Below, piece by piece: positions 10,877-18,882 of a stretch of 64,000 nt of DNA. Position numbers and translations under genes: made by a program. Source of the stretch: DASVHS01 sp038244815 (GTDB lineage: Bacteria > Acidobacteriota > Thermoanaerobaculia > Gp7-AA8). Location: assembly GCA_038244815.1 (NCBI GenBank), contig JBBRTB010000005.1, positions 62,001 to 126,000 on the forward strand, given 5' to 3'. The notes under the pieces were generated by a model, which saw only the letters and a program-made list of their open reading frames with translations, was not told the DNA's origin and did not search any database. Within the stretch, counting starts at the first letter, position 1. Each line of letters opens with the position of its first letter.

Positions 10877-12040
10877 CAGGAGCGTCTTCAGCGCTTCCGC
10901 CAGCCGTTCATACTCTTCTTCCTCGTTGTACAACTGCGCTGAGACACGCAGCAGGCGCCGGGGCGGGTGTGGCCACGGCACGACGGGCACTTCGATCGCG
11001 AATGTTTCGAACAGCGCATCCTGCAGAGGGTCGCCATAGAGACTCGGTGCGACGGAGGCCTTTCCGTCCGGCAGCGGAAGTGCGGCCATCGAGCCGAGCA
11101 TGGCATCGGGCGCGGGGGACGCAACGCCGAGAGCGCCGGCCAGGATGTCGCGGGCGCGCAACGCCAGGGCGTGGTTGCGCCGCATGATCTCGGGCCAGCC
11201 GCCCGCGGCGAGCGAGGCCATGAACCGCAGCGACTCGGGAACGCACAGCCAGGCGCTCGGGTCGAACGTGCCCGTCCAGTCAAACTCCAGCCAGTAGCGG
11301 CTGCGATCGGTGCGCTCCGCATTCGCGCCGTGGCTGATGGCGATGGGCCGGACGGTGGCGCGCCGGTTCTCGCGCACAGAGAGAAACGCGGCCCCTTTCG
11401 GCGCGCACACCCACTTGTGCAGATTGCCCGTGTAGTACGCGGCACCGATGTCGCGCACCTGCAGCGGGATCATTCCCGGAGCGTGCGCGCCGTCGACGAG
11501 CGTGTCGATGCCTCGCGCGGTCATCTCCCGCACGAGCGTCTCGACCGGCTGGATGATCGCGGTCTGGCTCGTCACGTGATCGATGAGCAGAAGGCGCGTC
11601 CTGCTGGTGACGCGGGCCAGGATCCGCTCCACGATCTCGTCAGGGGAAGAGAGAGGAAAGGGCGTCTCGGCGACCACCACTCTGGCCCCGGCCATCTGGG
11701 CGACGTACTCGAGAGCGTTGCGGCATGCGTTGTACTCCTGCGTCGTGACCAGAAGCTCGTCGAACCTGTCGAGATCGAGTGAGCGCAGCACGCTGTTGAC
11801 GCCGGCGGTGGCATTGGGGACGAAGACGAGACCATCCTCGTCCGCGCCGACGAAAGCGGCCACGGCGCGGCGGGCGTCGTCGAGGAGCGGCTCCAGCTCG
11901 CGCACGAGAAAGCGCACGGGCTCGCGCTCCATCCGCGCGCGCCATTCGTCCTGCTTCGCCAGAACGGCGATCGGCGTCGCACCGAACGACCCGTGATTCA
12001 GATGCGCGATGTCGCGCTCCAGCAGCCAGTGTTCCCTCAT
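10868..12040 (-). CDS. Aminotransferase class V (isopenicillin-N-epimerase-like)
   Basis: PLP enzyme of fold type I, 390 residues. It starts 'MREHWLLERDIAHLNHGSFG', the entry typical of isopenicillin-N epimerase/cysteine-desulfurase-like proteins. Motifs include 'VPNATAGVNSVLRSL', 'LLLIDHVTSQTA', 'DTLVDGAHAPGMIPL' (the Asp that contacts the PLP pyridine) and 'TGNLHKWVCAPKGAAFL' with the Schiff-base Lys. Reaction type cannot be fixed further: epimerase, desulfurase or lyase are all possible. Its ATG overlaps the stop of the upstream aminotransferase (ATGA), so it is the last gene of the minus-strand operon starting at 14961. Confidence 0.88.
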   Translation of the reverse strand: MREHWLLERDIAHLNHGSFGATPIAVLAKQDEWRARMEREPVRFLVRELEPLLDDARRAVAAFVGADEDGLVFVPNATAGVNSVLRSLDLDRFDELLVTTQEYNACRNALEYVAQMAGARVVVAETPFPLSSPDEIVERILARVTSRTRLLLIDHVTSQTAIIQPVETLVREMTARGIDTLVDGAHAPGMIPLQVRDIGAAYYTGNLHKWVCAPKGAAFLSVRENRRATVRPIAISHGANAERTDRSRYWLEFDWTGTFDPSAWLCVPESLRFMASLAAGGWPEIMRRNHALALRARDILAGALGVASPAPDAMLGSMAALPLPDGKASVAPSLYGDPLQDALFETFAIEVPVVPWPHPPRRLLRVSAQLYNEEEEYERLAEALKTLLSS

Positions 12041-13125
12041 GAGACGATGCGCTTCACTCCTTCATCGAACACGCCGGGGTCGGTCAGAAGTGAGACCACG
12101 ACGAATCCCTCGCGATCGAAGTCAAAGAAGTATCCGGGATGGACGACCACTCCTCGATCGAGAAGCGCCACGGCCGGGTCCTCGTCCGTGCGCGGCATCT
12201 GCAACACCGCCGACCATCCTCCCTCGACCGGCAGCAGCGTGAACCGCGGCGGCAGCGCGCGGCGCAGCGCGTCGAGGTTGCGCCTGGTGCGGGCGCGAAT
12301 CTCGTCGCGCACGCGGTGGCCGATTCGCAGCAGGTCGGGAAGGGCCTGCTGCACGGGAGTGGCCACGGAGAGGAAGTTGTCGGCGATGAGCTCGAGGGCG
12401 GCGACGGCGCGATCCTTCCGCGGCCCGCTGACGCGAATCCAGCCGAGCTTGTAGTGCGGCAGTCCGGCCGACTTCGACAATCCTCCCATCGTGAACGTGA
12501 GCACATCTTCGCGCGCGATCGACTGACGCATGCCGTCATCGAGCGGGTAATCGAAGAACACCTCGTCGGAGAGAATCGGCAGTCCCAGCGATGCCAGGGC
12601 GTCCTGTTCGTCACCGCGCAGGTACGATCCGGTGGGGTTGTTCGGGTTGACGACCACGACCGCTTTCGTGCGCGCCGTGACGGCCTCGCGTGCGCGACCG
12701 GCCTGCCATTCCCAGCGCCGGTGAAACTCCAGAGGAAAGAGCTGCAGCTCGACGAGCTCGAGCCCTGCAAGATGTTCGAGCAGGGGATATGAAGGTGTCG
12801 CGGTGAGCACCCCGTCGCCGGGATCGCAGAGCAGCTTGAACAGAAATGAATACGCCTCGCTCGTCGAGGCGGTGATGACGATGTCCGCCGGATCGCAATC
12901 CATTTCGAGTGCGGCCGCTTCGCGTGCGGTCGGGATTCCCAGCGGCTGCGGGTCGTATGGCGCCCGCGATGCGCGTTCCATGGCATCCGCGAGCTCGTCC
13001 AGTGGATAGGGGAGGCCCACGGCGGTCGGGTTCGACACCGTGAGATCGAGGAGGCCGCTTCGCCGGCGTCGTTCCTCGGTGAAGCGATTGACGGCGGCGT
13101 CCCAGGCGGCGCGACTGGAAAACAT
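12037..13125 (-). CDS. Aminotransferase class I/II, PLP-dependent
   Basis: Fold-type-I aminotransferase of 362 residues. The start is the ATG at 13125 (MFSSRAAWDAAVNRFTEE); an open extension to 13545 overlaps the preceding gene and has no protein-like composition. Family motifs: 'DLTVSNPTAVGLPYP', 'YDPQPLGIPTAREA', 'ITASTSEAYSFLFKLL', 'VVVNPNNPTGSYL', 'ILSDEVFFDYPL' and 'GLSKSAGLPHYKLGWI' with the PLP Lys. Substrate is unknown; the family includes aspartate/tyrosine-type aminotransferases. Four bases separate it from the upstream C39/TPR gene, and it overlaps the next aminotransferase. Confidence 0.88.
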   Translation of the reverse strand: MFSSRAAWDAAVNRFTEERRRRSGLLDLTVSNPTAVGLPYPLDELADAMERASRAPYDPQPLGIPTAREAAALEMDCDPADIVITASTSEAYSFLFKLLCDPGDGVLTATPSYPLLEHLAGLELVELQLFPLEFHRRWEWQAGRAREAVTARTKAVVVVNPNNPTGSYLRGDEQDALASLGLPILSDEVFFDYPLDDGMRQSIAREDVLTFTMGGLSKSAGLPHYKLGWIRVSGPRKDRAVAALELIADNFLSVATPVQQALPDLLRIGHRVRDEIRARTRRNLDALRRALPPRFTLLPVEGGWSAVLQMPRTDEDPAVALLDRGVVVHPGYFFDFDREGFVVVSLLTDPGVFDEGVKRIVS

Positions 13126-13129
13126 TGGA

Positions 13130-14176
13130 CTACGACCCCCCGCAAGACATCCTCGCCGCCCCCTGCGCCCTGGCCATCTCATCGCGATCATGGCCGCGCG
13201 TCGCCGGCACATCCTCGAGGGCGCGGTTCCAGGTGGCCAGGGCGTCCTTGCAGGCGCCGCGGGCGAGCTGGATGCGCGCCAGCGTGTCCAGACGCATCCA
13301 GGCATCGGGCGCCGGCGCGTCGACGGCGCGGTGAGCGAGCTGCTCCGCTTCGTCGAAACGCTTCTGTTGATAGAGGAGCCAGGCCAGATTGTTGAGCGCA
13401 TCCGCCGAGGCCGGGTCGATTGCCAGCGCCTTGCGAAAGGCATCCTCGGCCATGGCCCCTTCGCCGAGCTCGACCTCCGCGTTGCCGAGGTTGGTCCAGG
13501 CCAGGGTGGAGTCGGGGTGCGCGGAGAGGATGGCCCGATAGGCATCCGCCGCCTCGGCCACCTTGCCGGCGTCCTCCAGTGCCACGGCCGCGCGCAGTGC
13601 GTCGGCGGACGGATCCTTCGGCCCGATCACGATCTGGGCGTGTCCTCCGCCCTTCCAGGCGCTCTCCAGACGGTCGAAGTTCACCCATCGGGCCTTGCGA
13701 TCGCCGAACTGCACACGCACGAGGTGCGCGGCGGTGTCGATGCCGTCGAGGACCACGTAGTGAAAGAAATCGTATTCCTTGCCGGGCGCCTGGATGACCT
13801 GGAGCATCAGGATCACCGGATGTCCGTCCAGGAGCTCGCGCTCGACGGTGGCGCGGTCGCCGGTGATGAGGCGAGCGTCGAAGCCTTTCTGACGTGCCGC
13901 CAGCACGAGGTCGATCGATAGCACGCCGCCGTGAGTCTTCGGCAGCGTGCGATCCCATTCGTCCATCGACGTGGCATCGCCGTAGTGTTCGAGGACCGTC
14001 GACAGCGAACCGGCGCCGCACGATTCGATGCTCCACTTCTGCAGCGGGACATTGGGGATGACGGTGGCCGTCGACGTGGGCCGTTTCGACATCGGCGTCC
14101 AGTAGACGCAGGAAAGGGTCAGAAGGCAGAAAGAAAAAGGCAGAAAGATTCGAAGCGGCCGTTTCACGGTCCGCAT
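13130..14176 (-). CDS. PA2778-type C39-like cysteine peptidase lipoprotein with TPR repeats
   Basis: Predicted lipoprotein of 348 residues. A short signal peptide ends in a lipobox (LLTLSC, Cys23). A papain-fold C39-like domain follows, with Cys53 in 'ESCGAGSLSTVL' and His139 in 'FFHYVVLDGID'. This combination, followed by TPR repeats from about 195 to 330 ('TLAWTNLGNAEVELGEGAMA', 'DALNNLAWLLYQQKRFDEAE'), matches the PA2778 family. The two genes transcribed just before it are PA2779-like, the usual partner. Oddity: the ribosome-binding site lies in one arm of a long inverted repeat whose other arm encodes the signal peptide (see 14120-14206). Peptidase substrate is unknown. Confidence 0.85.
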   Translation of the reverse strand: MRTVKRPLRIFLPFSFCLLTLSCVYWTPMSKRPTSTATVIPNVPLQKWSIESCGAGSLSTVLEHYGDATSMDEWDRTLPKTHGGVLSIDLVLAARQKGFDARLITGDRATVERELLDGHPVILMLQVIQAPGKEYDFFHYVVLDGIDTAAHLVRVQFGDRKARWVNFDRLESAWKGGGHAQIVIGPKDPSADALRAAVALEDAGKVAEAADAYRAILSAHPDSTLAWTNLGNAEVELGEGAMAEDAFRKALAIDPASADALNNLAWLLYQQKRFDEAEQLAHRAVDAPAPDAWMRLDTLARIQLARGACKDALATWNRALEDVPATRGHDRDEMARAQGAARMSCGGS

Positions 14177-14206
14177 TCTATTTCTGCCTTCCTCTTCTGC
14201 CTTCTG
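14120..14206 (-). promoter_or_regulatory. Long inverted repeat burying the RBS and enclosing the start codon
   Basis: The plus-strand arm 14120-14146 (CAGAAGGCAG...AGGCAGAAA) is complementary to 14181-14206 (TTTCTGCCTT...GCCTTCTG) with one bulged base and two G-U wobbles in the minus-strand transcript. The roughly 34-base loop contains the start codon at 14176-14174. The mRNA 5' arm includes the purine-rich GAGGAAGG that serves as Shine-Dalgarno; the 3' arm encodes part of the signal peptide. In the RNA this would form a stable hairpin of about 26 pairs. Confidence 0.7.
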
Positions 14207-14215
14207 CTTTTGCAG

Positions 14216-14578
14216 CTACTTCAGGGCAACGACCAGAATCAGTGCGGCCAGCGCGCCGATACCGATCCAGATCCATTCCTGCTGCGTGAGGCCGGCGGCC
14301 TGAAGCTGATCGAGGTTACGGGCCAGCTGGTGAAGGTCCTGGCTGGACATCTGCGCCAGCTTCTGATTGACCTGCTCCTGCGTGAAGCCGCGCGAGGCCA
14401 GCACGGCGGCGACGGTGGAGTCTGTGGCCACGTCACGCACGAGTGAAAGATCAGCGGCACGGGCATCGAGACTCTGGTTTGTGGCCGTCTTCGACGGCGT
14501 GGTCAGAGCAAACGATGGAATGGCGGTGAACACCAGAAGGAGCGTGAGAACGACCAGAATCGACTTGGAAGAACGCAT
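14216..14578 (-). CDS. PA2779-like (DUF6627) small membrane protein, copy 2
   Basis: A 120-residue envelope protein. The ATG at 14578 follows GGAGG with nine bases between. It has a signal peptide (MRSSKSILVVLTLLLVFTAIPSFA), a middle helical region with 'LVRDVATDSTVAAVLASRGF' and 'QVNQKLAQMSSQDLHQLARN', and one C-terminal membrane helix ('WIWIGIGALAALILVVALK'). This layout fits the PA2779/DUF6627 family, and the gene lies beside the PA2778-like peptidase. It is about 70 percent identical by eye to the gene 17 bases upstream, so the pair is a tandem duplication. Function is unknown. Confidence 0.83.
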   Translation of the reverse strand: MRSSKSILVVLTLLLVFTAIPSFALTTPSKTATNQSLDARAADLSLVRDVATDSTVAAVLASRGFTQEQVNQKLAQMSSQDLHQLARNLDQLQAAGLTQQEWIWIGIGALAALILVVALK

Positions 14579-14595
14579 CAATGACAACCTCCACT

Positions 14596-14961
14596 CTATT
14601 TAGTTAAAGCCACGACGAGGATCAGTGCCGCCAGCGCACCGATTCCGATGTAGATCCACTCCTGCCGGGTCAGACCGGCTGCCTGGAGCTGGTCGAGATT
14701 CTGCGAGAGCTGATGAAGGTCCTGGGGCGACAGCTGTGCGAGCTTCTGATTGACCTGCGACTGATCGAAACCATGGGCGGCGAGAACCGCGGCAACCTGC
14801 TCGTTCGCGGCGATATCGCGGACGAGGGCCAGATCTGCTGTGCGCGAGTTCAGGCTCTGATTGGCGGCCGTCTTCGAAGGTGCGGGGCCGGCGAACGCGG
14901 GAATCGCGGCAAACACAACGACCAGGGCGAGAACGAAGAGCAACGACTTCGGGGAGCGCAT
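14596..14961 (-). CDS. PA2779-like (DUF6627) small membrane protein, copy 1
   Basis: First gene of the minus-strand operon, 121 residues, behind a strong GGAGGA ribosome-binding site. It has a signal peptide (MRSPKSLLFVLALVVVFAAIPAFA), then 'LVRDIAANEQVAAVLAAHGF' and 'QVNQKLAQLSPQDLHQLSQN', and a C-terminal helix 'WIYIGIGALAALILVVALTK'. The last 50 residues are almost identical to copy 2, whereas the first part after the signal peptide differs more. It probably sits in the inner membrane with the helical part outside the cytoplasm. Confidence 0.83.
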   Translation of the reverse strand: MRSPKSLLFVLALVVVFAAIPAFAGPAPSKTAANQSLNSRTADLALVRDIAANEQVAAVLAAHGFDQSQVNQKLAQLSPQDLHQLSQNLDQLQAAGLTRQEWIYIGIGALAALILVVALTK

Positions 14962-15070
14962 AAAGGTACTTCCTCCTATTCACTCAGTGCCGGCGCTTGG
15001 GGCCGCTGCGCGGTCCCTGGCGACGGCTTCTGCCCTCCCGGCAGCAAGGAGAGTGCCGAGTGGGTGAATC

Positions 15071-15125
15071 GGTGCTGGGTGCTGGGTGCACCCAGCACCC
15101 AGCACCGAGTACCCAGCACCCAGCA
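15071..15125. repeat. Perfect 36-bp palindrome of CAGCACC/GGTGCTG units plus tail
   Basis: Bases 15071-15088 (GGTGCTGGGTGCTGGGTG) are the exact reverse complement of 15089-15106, with no loop. Further units CGAGTAC, CCAGCAC and CCAGCAC follow to 15125. It lies in the gap between the divergent DUF6627 operon and rsh. Confidence 0.85.
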
Positions 15126-15178
15126 CCGGGCTCCGAGGAGCGGGAACTTGGTACGATGAATCGCCGTTGAACACGCCG

Positions 15179-17353
15179 ATGATCCGCTTTGAAGACATTC
15201 TCGACCGCGTCGAGTCCTATAAGCCGGACTTCGACGAAGAGCTCCTTCAGAAAGCGTACATCTTTTCGGCGAGGGAGCACCGGGATCAGGTGCGGAGCTC
15301 CGGGGAGCCGTATCTGGTCCACCCCCTCAACGTGGCCTTCATCCTCGCCGACATGCACCTCGACGAGACCTCCATCGCCGTCGGCCTGCTGCACGACGTG
15401 CTCGAGGACACCCTGACCACCAAGGAGAAGCTGCACGAGGTGTTTGGCGTCGACGTGGCCGAACTCGTCGACGGCGTGACGAAAATCTCCCGCTACGCCT
15501 ACGTGTCGAAGGAAGAGCAGCAGGCGGAGACGTTCCGCAAGATGCTGCTGGCGATGGTCTCGGACCTGCGCGTGGTGCTGGTCAAGCTCGCCGACCGCCT
15601 TCACAACATGCGCACCCTCGAGTTCCTGGCCGAGGACCGGCGGCTGGCCATCGCGAAAGAGACCATGGAGATCTACGCCCCCATCGCCAACCGTCTGGGC
15701 ATGGGCAAGATCAAGCACGAGCTGGAGGACCTCTCGTTCCGCCATCTGCATCCGCGTGAATACGAAGAGTTGAACAAGGCGGTCAGCGAGAAGATGGCGG
15801 TATCGGGCGACGTGGTCGACCGCATCAAGGCCACGCTCACCCTCAAACTCGGGGAGAACGATCTGGAGGGGGACGTCACTGGCCGGGTGAAGTCCATGTT
15901 CTCGATCTGGTCCAAGATGCAGCGCCAGGAAATCGATATCGGCCAGCTCTACGATTATCTGGCCTTCCGCATCACCACCCCCAGCGTCAAAGACTGTTAC
16001 GCGTGCCTGGGCATCATCCATCAGATGTGGCGGCCGGTTCCTGGACGGATCAAGGACTACATCGCCATGCCCAAGCCGAACTTCTACCAGTCGCTGCACA
16101 CGACGGTGGTCGCCGAGCGCGGACAGCCGTTCGAGGTGCAGATCCGCACGAGGGAGATGGACCTGGTGGCCGAGCAGGGCATCGCCGCGCACTGGAAGTA
16201 CAAGGAAGGGCGTGTCGGTGCGTCGAACGACGACGCCAATTTCCTCTGGCTGCGCCAGCTCGTGGAGTGGCAGCACGACATCAAGGATCCGCGGGTCTTC
16301 ATGAACTCGCTCAAGATCGACCTCTATCCGGACGAGGTCTACACGTTCACGCCGAAGGGATCGGTCTTCGCCTTTCCGCGCGGAGCGACGCCGCTGGACT
16401 TCGCCTACCGCATTCACACGGACGTGGGGCATCGCTGCGTCGGCGCGCGGATCAACGGAAAGCTGATGCCGCTGCGCACGCCTCTCAAGAACGGCGACAT
16501 CGTGGAGATTCTCACCGGCGCCTCCCAGACGCCGTCCCGCGAGTGGGTGAACATGGTGGTGACCTCGCGGGCGCGGCACAAGATCCGGCACTGGCTCAAC
16601 CTCGAGCAGAAGAACCGCTCCATCGAGCTGGGGCGGAAGCTCGTGGAGAAGGAAGCGAAGAAGTACAAGGTGGGGTGGCGCAAGCTCATCGCCGAGAACG
16701 CGCTGGACGGCGTGCTGCACGAGTACGGGCTCTCCCGTATCGATGACCTCTACGCCGATGTCGGCTACGGGAAGGTGTCCCCGCGCTCGCTCGTCGAGCG
16801 CTTCATCAGCGACGAGCAGAAGGAAAAGGGGCCCACCGACCAGAGCGTGCTCGAGGCCGCGGTCCGGAAGATCTTCCCGTTCACCTCATCGCCGGGCGCC
16901 ATCAAGGTCAAGGGCTACGACGACCTCATGACCTACCTGGCCAAGTGCTGCCGTCCCCTGCCCGGCGAGAAGATCATCGGATACATCACGCGCGGCAAGG
17001 GTGTGGCCGTGCACAGCGCGAATTGTCCGAATGTCCGAAATCTGATGTTCAACCCCGATCGCGAGATCGCCGTGGAGTGGGCCAGCCAGCCGACATCGAA
17101 CTTCCAGGTGGAGCTGGAGATCCATTCCGAGGATCGTCAGGGCATCCTGGCCCGGGTGGTGTCGACCATCGCGAACCTCAAGACGAACATCCGCCAGATG
17201 GAGACCCGGACCGGAGAGGGCAGGGCCACCACGGAGCTGGTGCTGGAGATTTCCGACCTCAAGCACCTGGAGAAGGTGACGAGGTCGCTGTCGAATGTCG
17301 ACGGAGTGCTGAAAGTGGACCGTAAGTACAACATCCGGCACGCCACCGCCTGA
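15179..17353 (+). CDS. rsh: Bifunctional (p)ppGpp synthetase/hydrolase, RelA/SpoT family
   Basis: Makes and degrades the stringent-response alarmone. The 724-residue product has an HD hydrolase domain ('HPLNVAFILADMHLDE', 'LLHDVLEDT', 'KLADRLHNMRTL'), a synthetase domain ('GRVKSMFSIWSKM', 'YDYLAFRI', 'PNFYQSLHTTV'), a TGS domain ('VYTFTPKGSVFAFPRGATPL'), a conserved Cys/helical region ('AKCCRPLPGEKIIGYITRG') and a C-terminal ACT domain ('EDRQGILARVVSTIANLKTN'). The RIKD motif ('GRIKDYIA') is the basic RXKD form found in bifunctional enzymes. The ATG at 15179 gives the family N-terminus; the open frame upstream runs through the repeat array. It is monocistronic. Confidence 0.96.
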   Translation: MIRFEDILDRVESYKPDFDEELLQKAYIFSAREHRDQVRSSGEPYLVHPLNVAFILADMHLDETSIAVGLLHDVLEDTLTTKEKLHEVFGVDVAELVDGVTKISRYAYVSKEEQQAETFRKMLLAMVSDLRVVLVKLADRLHNMRTLEFLAEDRRLAIAKETMEIYAPIANRLGMGKIKHELEDLSFRHLHPREYEELNKAVSEKMAVSGDVVDRIKATLTLKLGENDLEGDVTGRVKSMFSIWSKMQRQEIDIGQLYDYLAFRITTPSVKDCYACLGIIHQMWRPVPGRIKDYIAMPKPNFYQSLHTTVVAERGQPFEVQIRTREMDLVAEQGIAAHWKYKEGRVGASNDDANFLWLRQLVEWQHDIKDPRVFMNSLKIDLYPDEVYTFTPKGSVFAFPRGATPLDFAYRIHTDVGHRCVGARINGKLMPLRTPLKNGDIVEILTGASQTPSREWVNMVVTSRARHKIRHWLNLEQKNRSIELGRKLVEKEAKKYKVGWRKLIAENALDGVLHEYGLSRIDDLYADVGYGKVSPRSLVERFISDEQKEKGPTDQSVLEAAVRKIFPFTSSPGAIKVKGYDDLMTYLAKCCRPLPGEKIIGYITRGKGVAVHSANCPNVRNLMFNPDREIAVEWASQPTSNFQVELEIHSEDRQGILARVVSTIANLKTNIRQMETRTGEGRATTELVLEISDLKHLEKVTRSLSNVDGVLKVDRKYNIRHATA

Positions 17354-17368
17354 GAGAACTGGAGAATC

Positions 17369-17390
17369 CGAGATTGGCTGACCAATCTCG
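17369..17390. terminator. Hairpin between convergent rsh and rpmB
   Basis: CGAGATTGG and CCAATCTCG form a perfect 9-bp stem around CTGA, placed midway between the two stops. No T-tract, so it is a probable bidirectional or weak terminator. Confidence 0.5.
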
Positions 17391-17411
17391 AATCCCCGAT
17401 CCCGGCGAGCG

Positions 17412-17606
17412 TCAGCGAGCCGCTTTTCTGACCTTCCCGGTGCGGATGCAGCGGGTACAGACGTTCATCCGTTTCACGGCGGTGCCGACCTGAACGCGGA
17501 CGCGCTGCAGGTTCGGCATCCAGCGCCGGCCGGAGACGTTGTGAGCATGGCTCACCTTGTTTCCAAACACCGGGGCTTTGCCGCAGACTTCACACATCTT
17601 TGCCAT
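17412..17606 (-). CDS. rpmB: 50S ribosomal protein L28
   Basis: Small ribosomal protein of 64 residues binding 23S rRNA. It begins MAKMCEVCGKAPVFGNKVSH and has the family block 'SGRRWMPNLQRVRV'. Two CxxC pairs (CEVC and CTRC) form the zinc-binding version of L28. The ATG at 17606 follows GAGGGAG. A matching sigma-70 promoter lies 36-64 bases upstream. Confidence 0.97.
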   Translation of the reverse strand: MAKMCEVCGKAPVFGNKVSHAHNVSGRRWMPNLQRVRVQVGTAVKRMNVCTRCIRTGKVRKAAR

Positions 17607-17641
17607 TTTGGGAACTCCCTCAAATAATCGGAAAGGGGTGG

Positions 17642-17670
17642 ATTCTAACCACCGGTTGGGTTCCGCGCAA
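17642..17670 (-). promoter_or_regulatory. Sigma-70-type promoter for rpmB
   Basis: On the minus strand, TTGCGC (17670-17665) and TAGAAT (17647-17642) are separated by 17 bases, ahead of rpmB. Confidence 0.5.
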
Positions 17671-17735
17671 CCGCCGGAAGGGCCAAAATGCCTCCAAACG
17701 CGCGTGATCGTTTCACTTATCTAAATCCTGTAGAG

Positions 17736-17764
17736 TTGACACCGCTAATTAAACGTTGTAATTT
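17736..17764 (+). promoter_or_regulatory. Sigma-70-type promoter for the pil operon
   Basis: A perfect TTGACA -35 (17736-17741) and TAATTT -10 (17759-17764) are separated by 17 bases in an AT-rich patch unlike the rest of the window. This lies 60 bases upstream of pilM. Confidence 0.7.
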
Positions 17765-17823
17765 CGCATCACCTTTCTACATCCTGGAGCCACGAGAAGT
17801 CAGTGAGATCGGTGGGGTGAGCG

Positions 17824-18882
17824 GTGTTCTTCTCAAAGAGCAAAAATGTGGTCGGTCTTGATATCGGCTCCTCAGCAATCAAGCTTGTCGAGCTGAAGGA
17901 GAAGAAGGGCGGCACGTATCAACTCGTCAAAATGGGAGTTGAGCGCCTTTCTCCCGAAGCCATCGTCGACGGTTCGATCATGGACTCGTCGATGGTGGTG
18001 GAGACGATCTCGCGGCTGAACAGCGAAAAAGGCGTCAAGAATTCCAATTACGCCACCTCGCTGTCGGGCCATTCGGTCATCATCAAAAAGATCAGTCTGC
18101 CGGCCATGTCGCCGGAAGAGCTCGCCGAATCGATCCAGTGGGAAGCGGAGCAATACATCCCATTCGATATCAACGACGTCAACCTCGACTACGTGCCGCT
18201 GTCCTCGCCGGGCACGGGTGAAAACATCGAGGTGATCCTGGTCGCGGTGAAAAAAGAAAAGATCAATGACTATACGTCGGTGATCAGCCAGACCGGCAAG
18301 GTGCCCGTGCTCGTGGACGTGGATGCCTTCGCGCTGCAGAACTGCTACGAGATGAACAACGATGTGAACGAGAACCGGGTGCTCGCTCTCGTGAACATCG
18401 GAGCGTCGGTCACGAACGTGAACGTCCTTTCCGGGACGAACTCGCTGTTCTGGCGCGACATCACGTTCGGTGGCAACCAGTACACCGACGCCATCCAGCG
18501 CGAGCTCTCGCTTTCCTTCGAACAGGCCGAGGAGCTGAAGCACGGAAAGCCGGTCGGCGACTACACCATTCAGCAGGTCATCCCCATCCTCAATTCCGTC
18601 TCAGAAGACTTCGCCGGCGAGCTACGCAAGACGCTCGATTTCTTCACGGCGACGTCCGGTGCGGAGCGCGTCGACGAGATCGTTCTCGCCGGCGGCGGCT
18701 CGGGTGTGCTCAACCTCGACGCGACGTTGCGCGACAAGTTCAGCATCCCGGTCTCGATCATGGATCCTTTCCGCAACGTCACCGTCGATGAAGGCGAATT
18801 CAACCCCGAGGAACTGGCCGAGATCGGGCCGAGCATGGCCATCGCTGTCGGTCTGGCCATAAGGAAGCTGGGGGACGCTTGA
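17824..18882 (+). CDS. pilM: Type IV pilus assembly protein PilM
   Basis: Cytoplasmic actin-like (FtsA-fold) component of the type IV pilus alignment complex, 352 residues. ATPase-fold motifs: 'VVGLDIGSSAIKLVEL' at the N-terminus, 'LALVNIGASVTNVNVL' near 190 and 'IVLAGGGSGVLNLDATL' near 285. The N-terminal segment binds the PilN tail in characterised homologues. Start is GTG at 17824 after GGTGGGG. First gene of pilMNOPQ; the stop overlaps pilN by four bases (TTGA). Confidence 0.95.
   Translation: MFFSKSKNVVGLDIGSSAIKLVELKEKKGGTYQLVKMGVERLSPEAIVDGSIMDSSMVVETISRLNSEKGVKNSNYATSLSGHSVIIKKISLPAMSPEELAESIQWEAEQYIPFDINDVNLDYVPLSSPGTGENIEVILVAVKKEKINDYTSVISQTGKVPVLVDVDAFALQNCYEMNNDVNENRVLALVNIGASVTNVNVLSGTNSLFWRDITFGGNQYTDAIQRELSLSFEQAEELKHGKPVGDYTIQQVIPILNSVSEDFAGELRKTLDFFTATSGAERVDEIVLAGGGSGVLNLDATLRDKFSIPVSIMDPFRNVTVDEGEFNPEELAEIGPSMAIAVGLAIRKLGDA

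Noticed and set aside
14990..15070. Possible small structured RNA (4.5S-like) upstream of rsh
   Set aside because: No match to the conserved SRP RNA loop; GC-rich sequence is better explained as leader next to the palindrome.
14984..16720. Long minus-strand open frame (578 codons) antisense to rsh
   Set aside because: It is the mirror of a well-conserved RelA/SpoT gene in high-GC DNA, has no recognisable motif, no ribosome-binding site and is rich in Arg/His/Val typical of antisense shadows.
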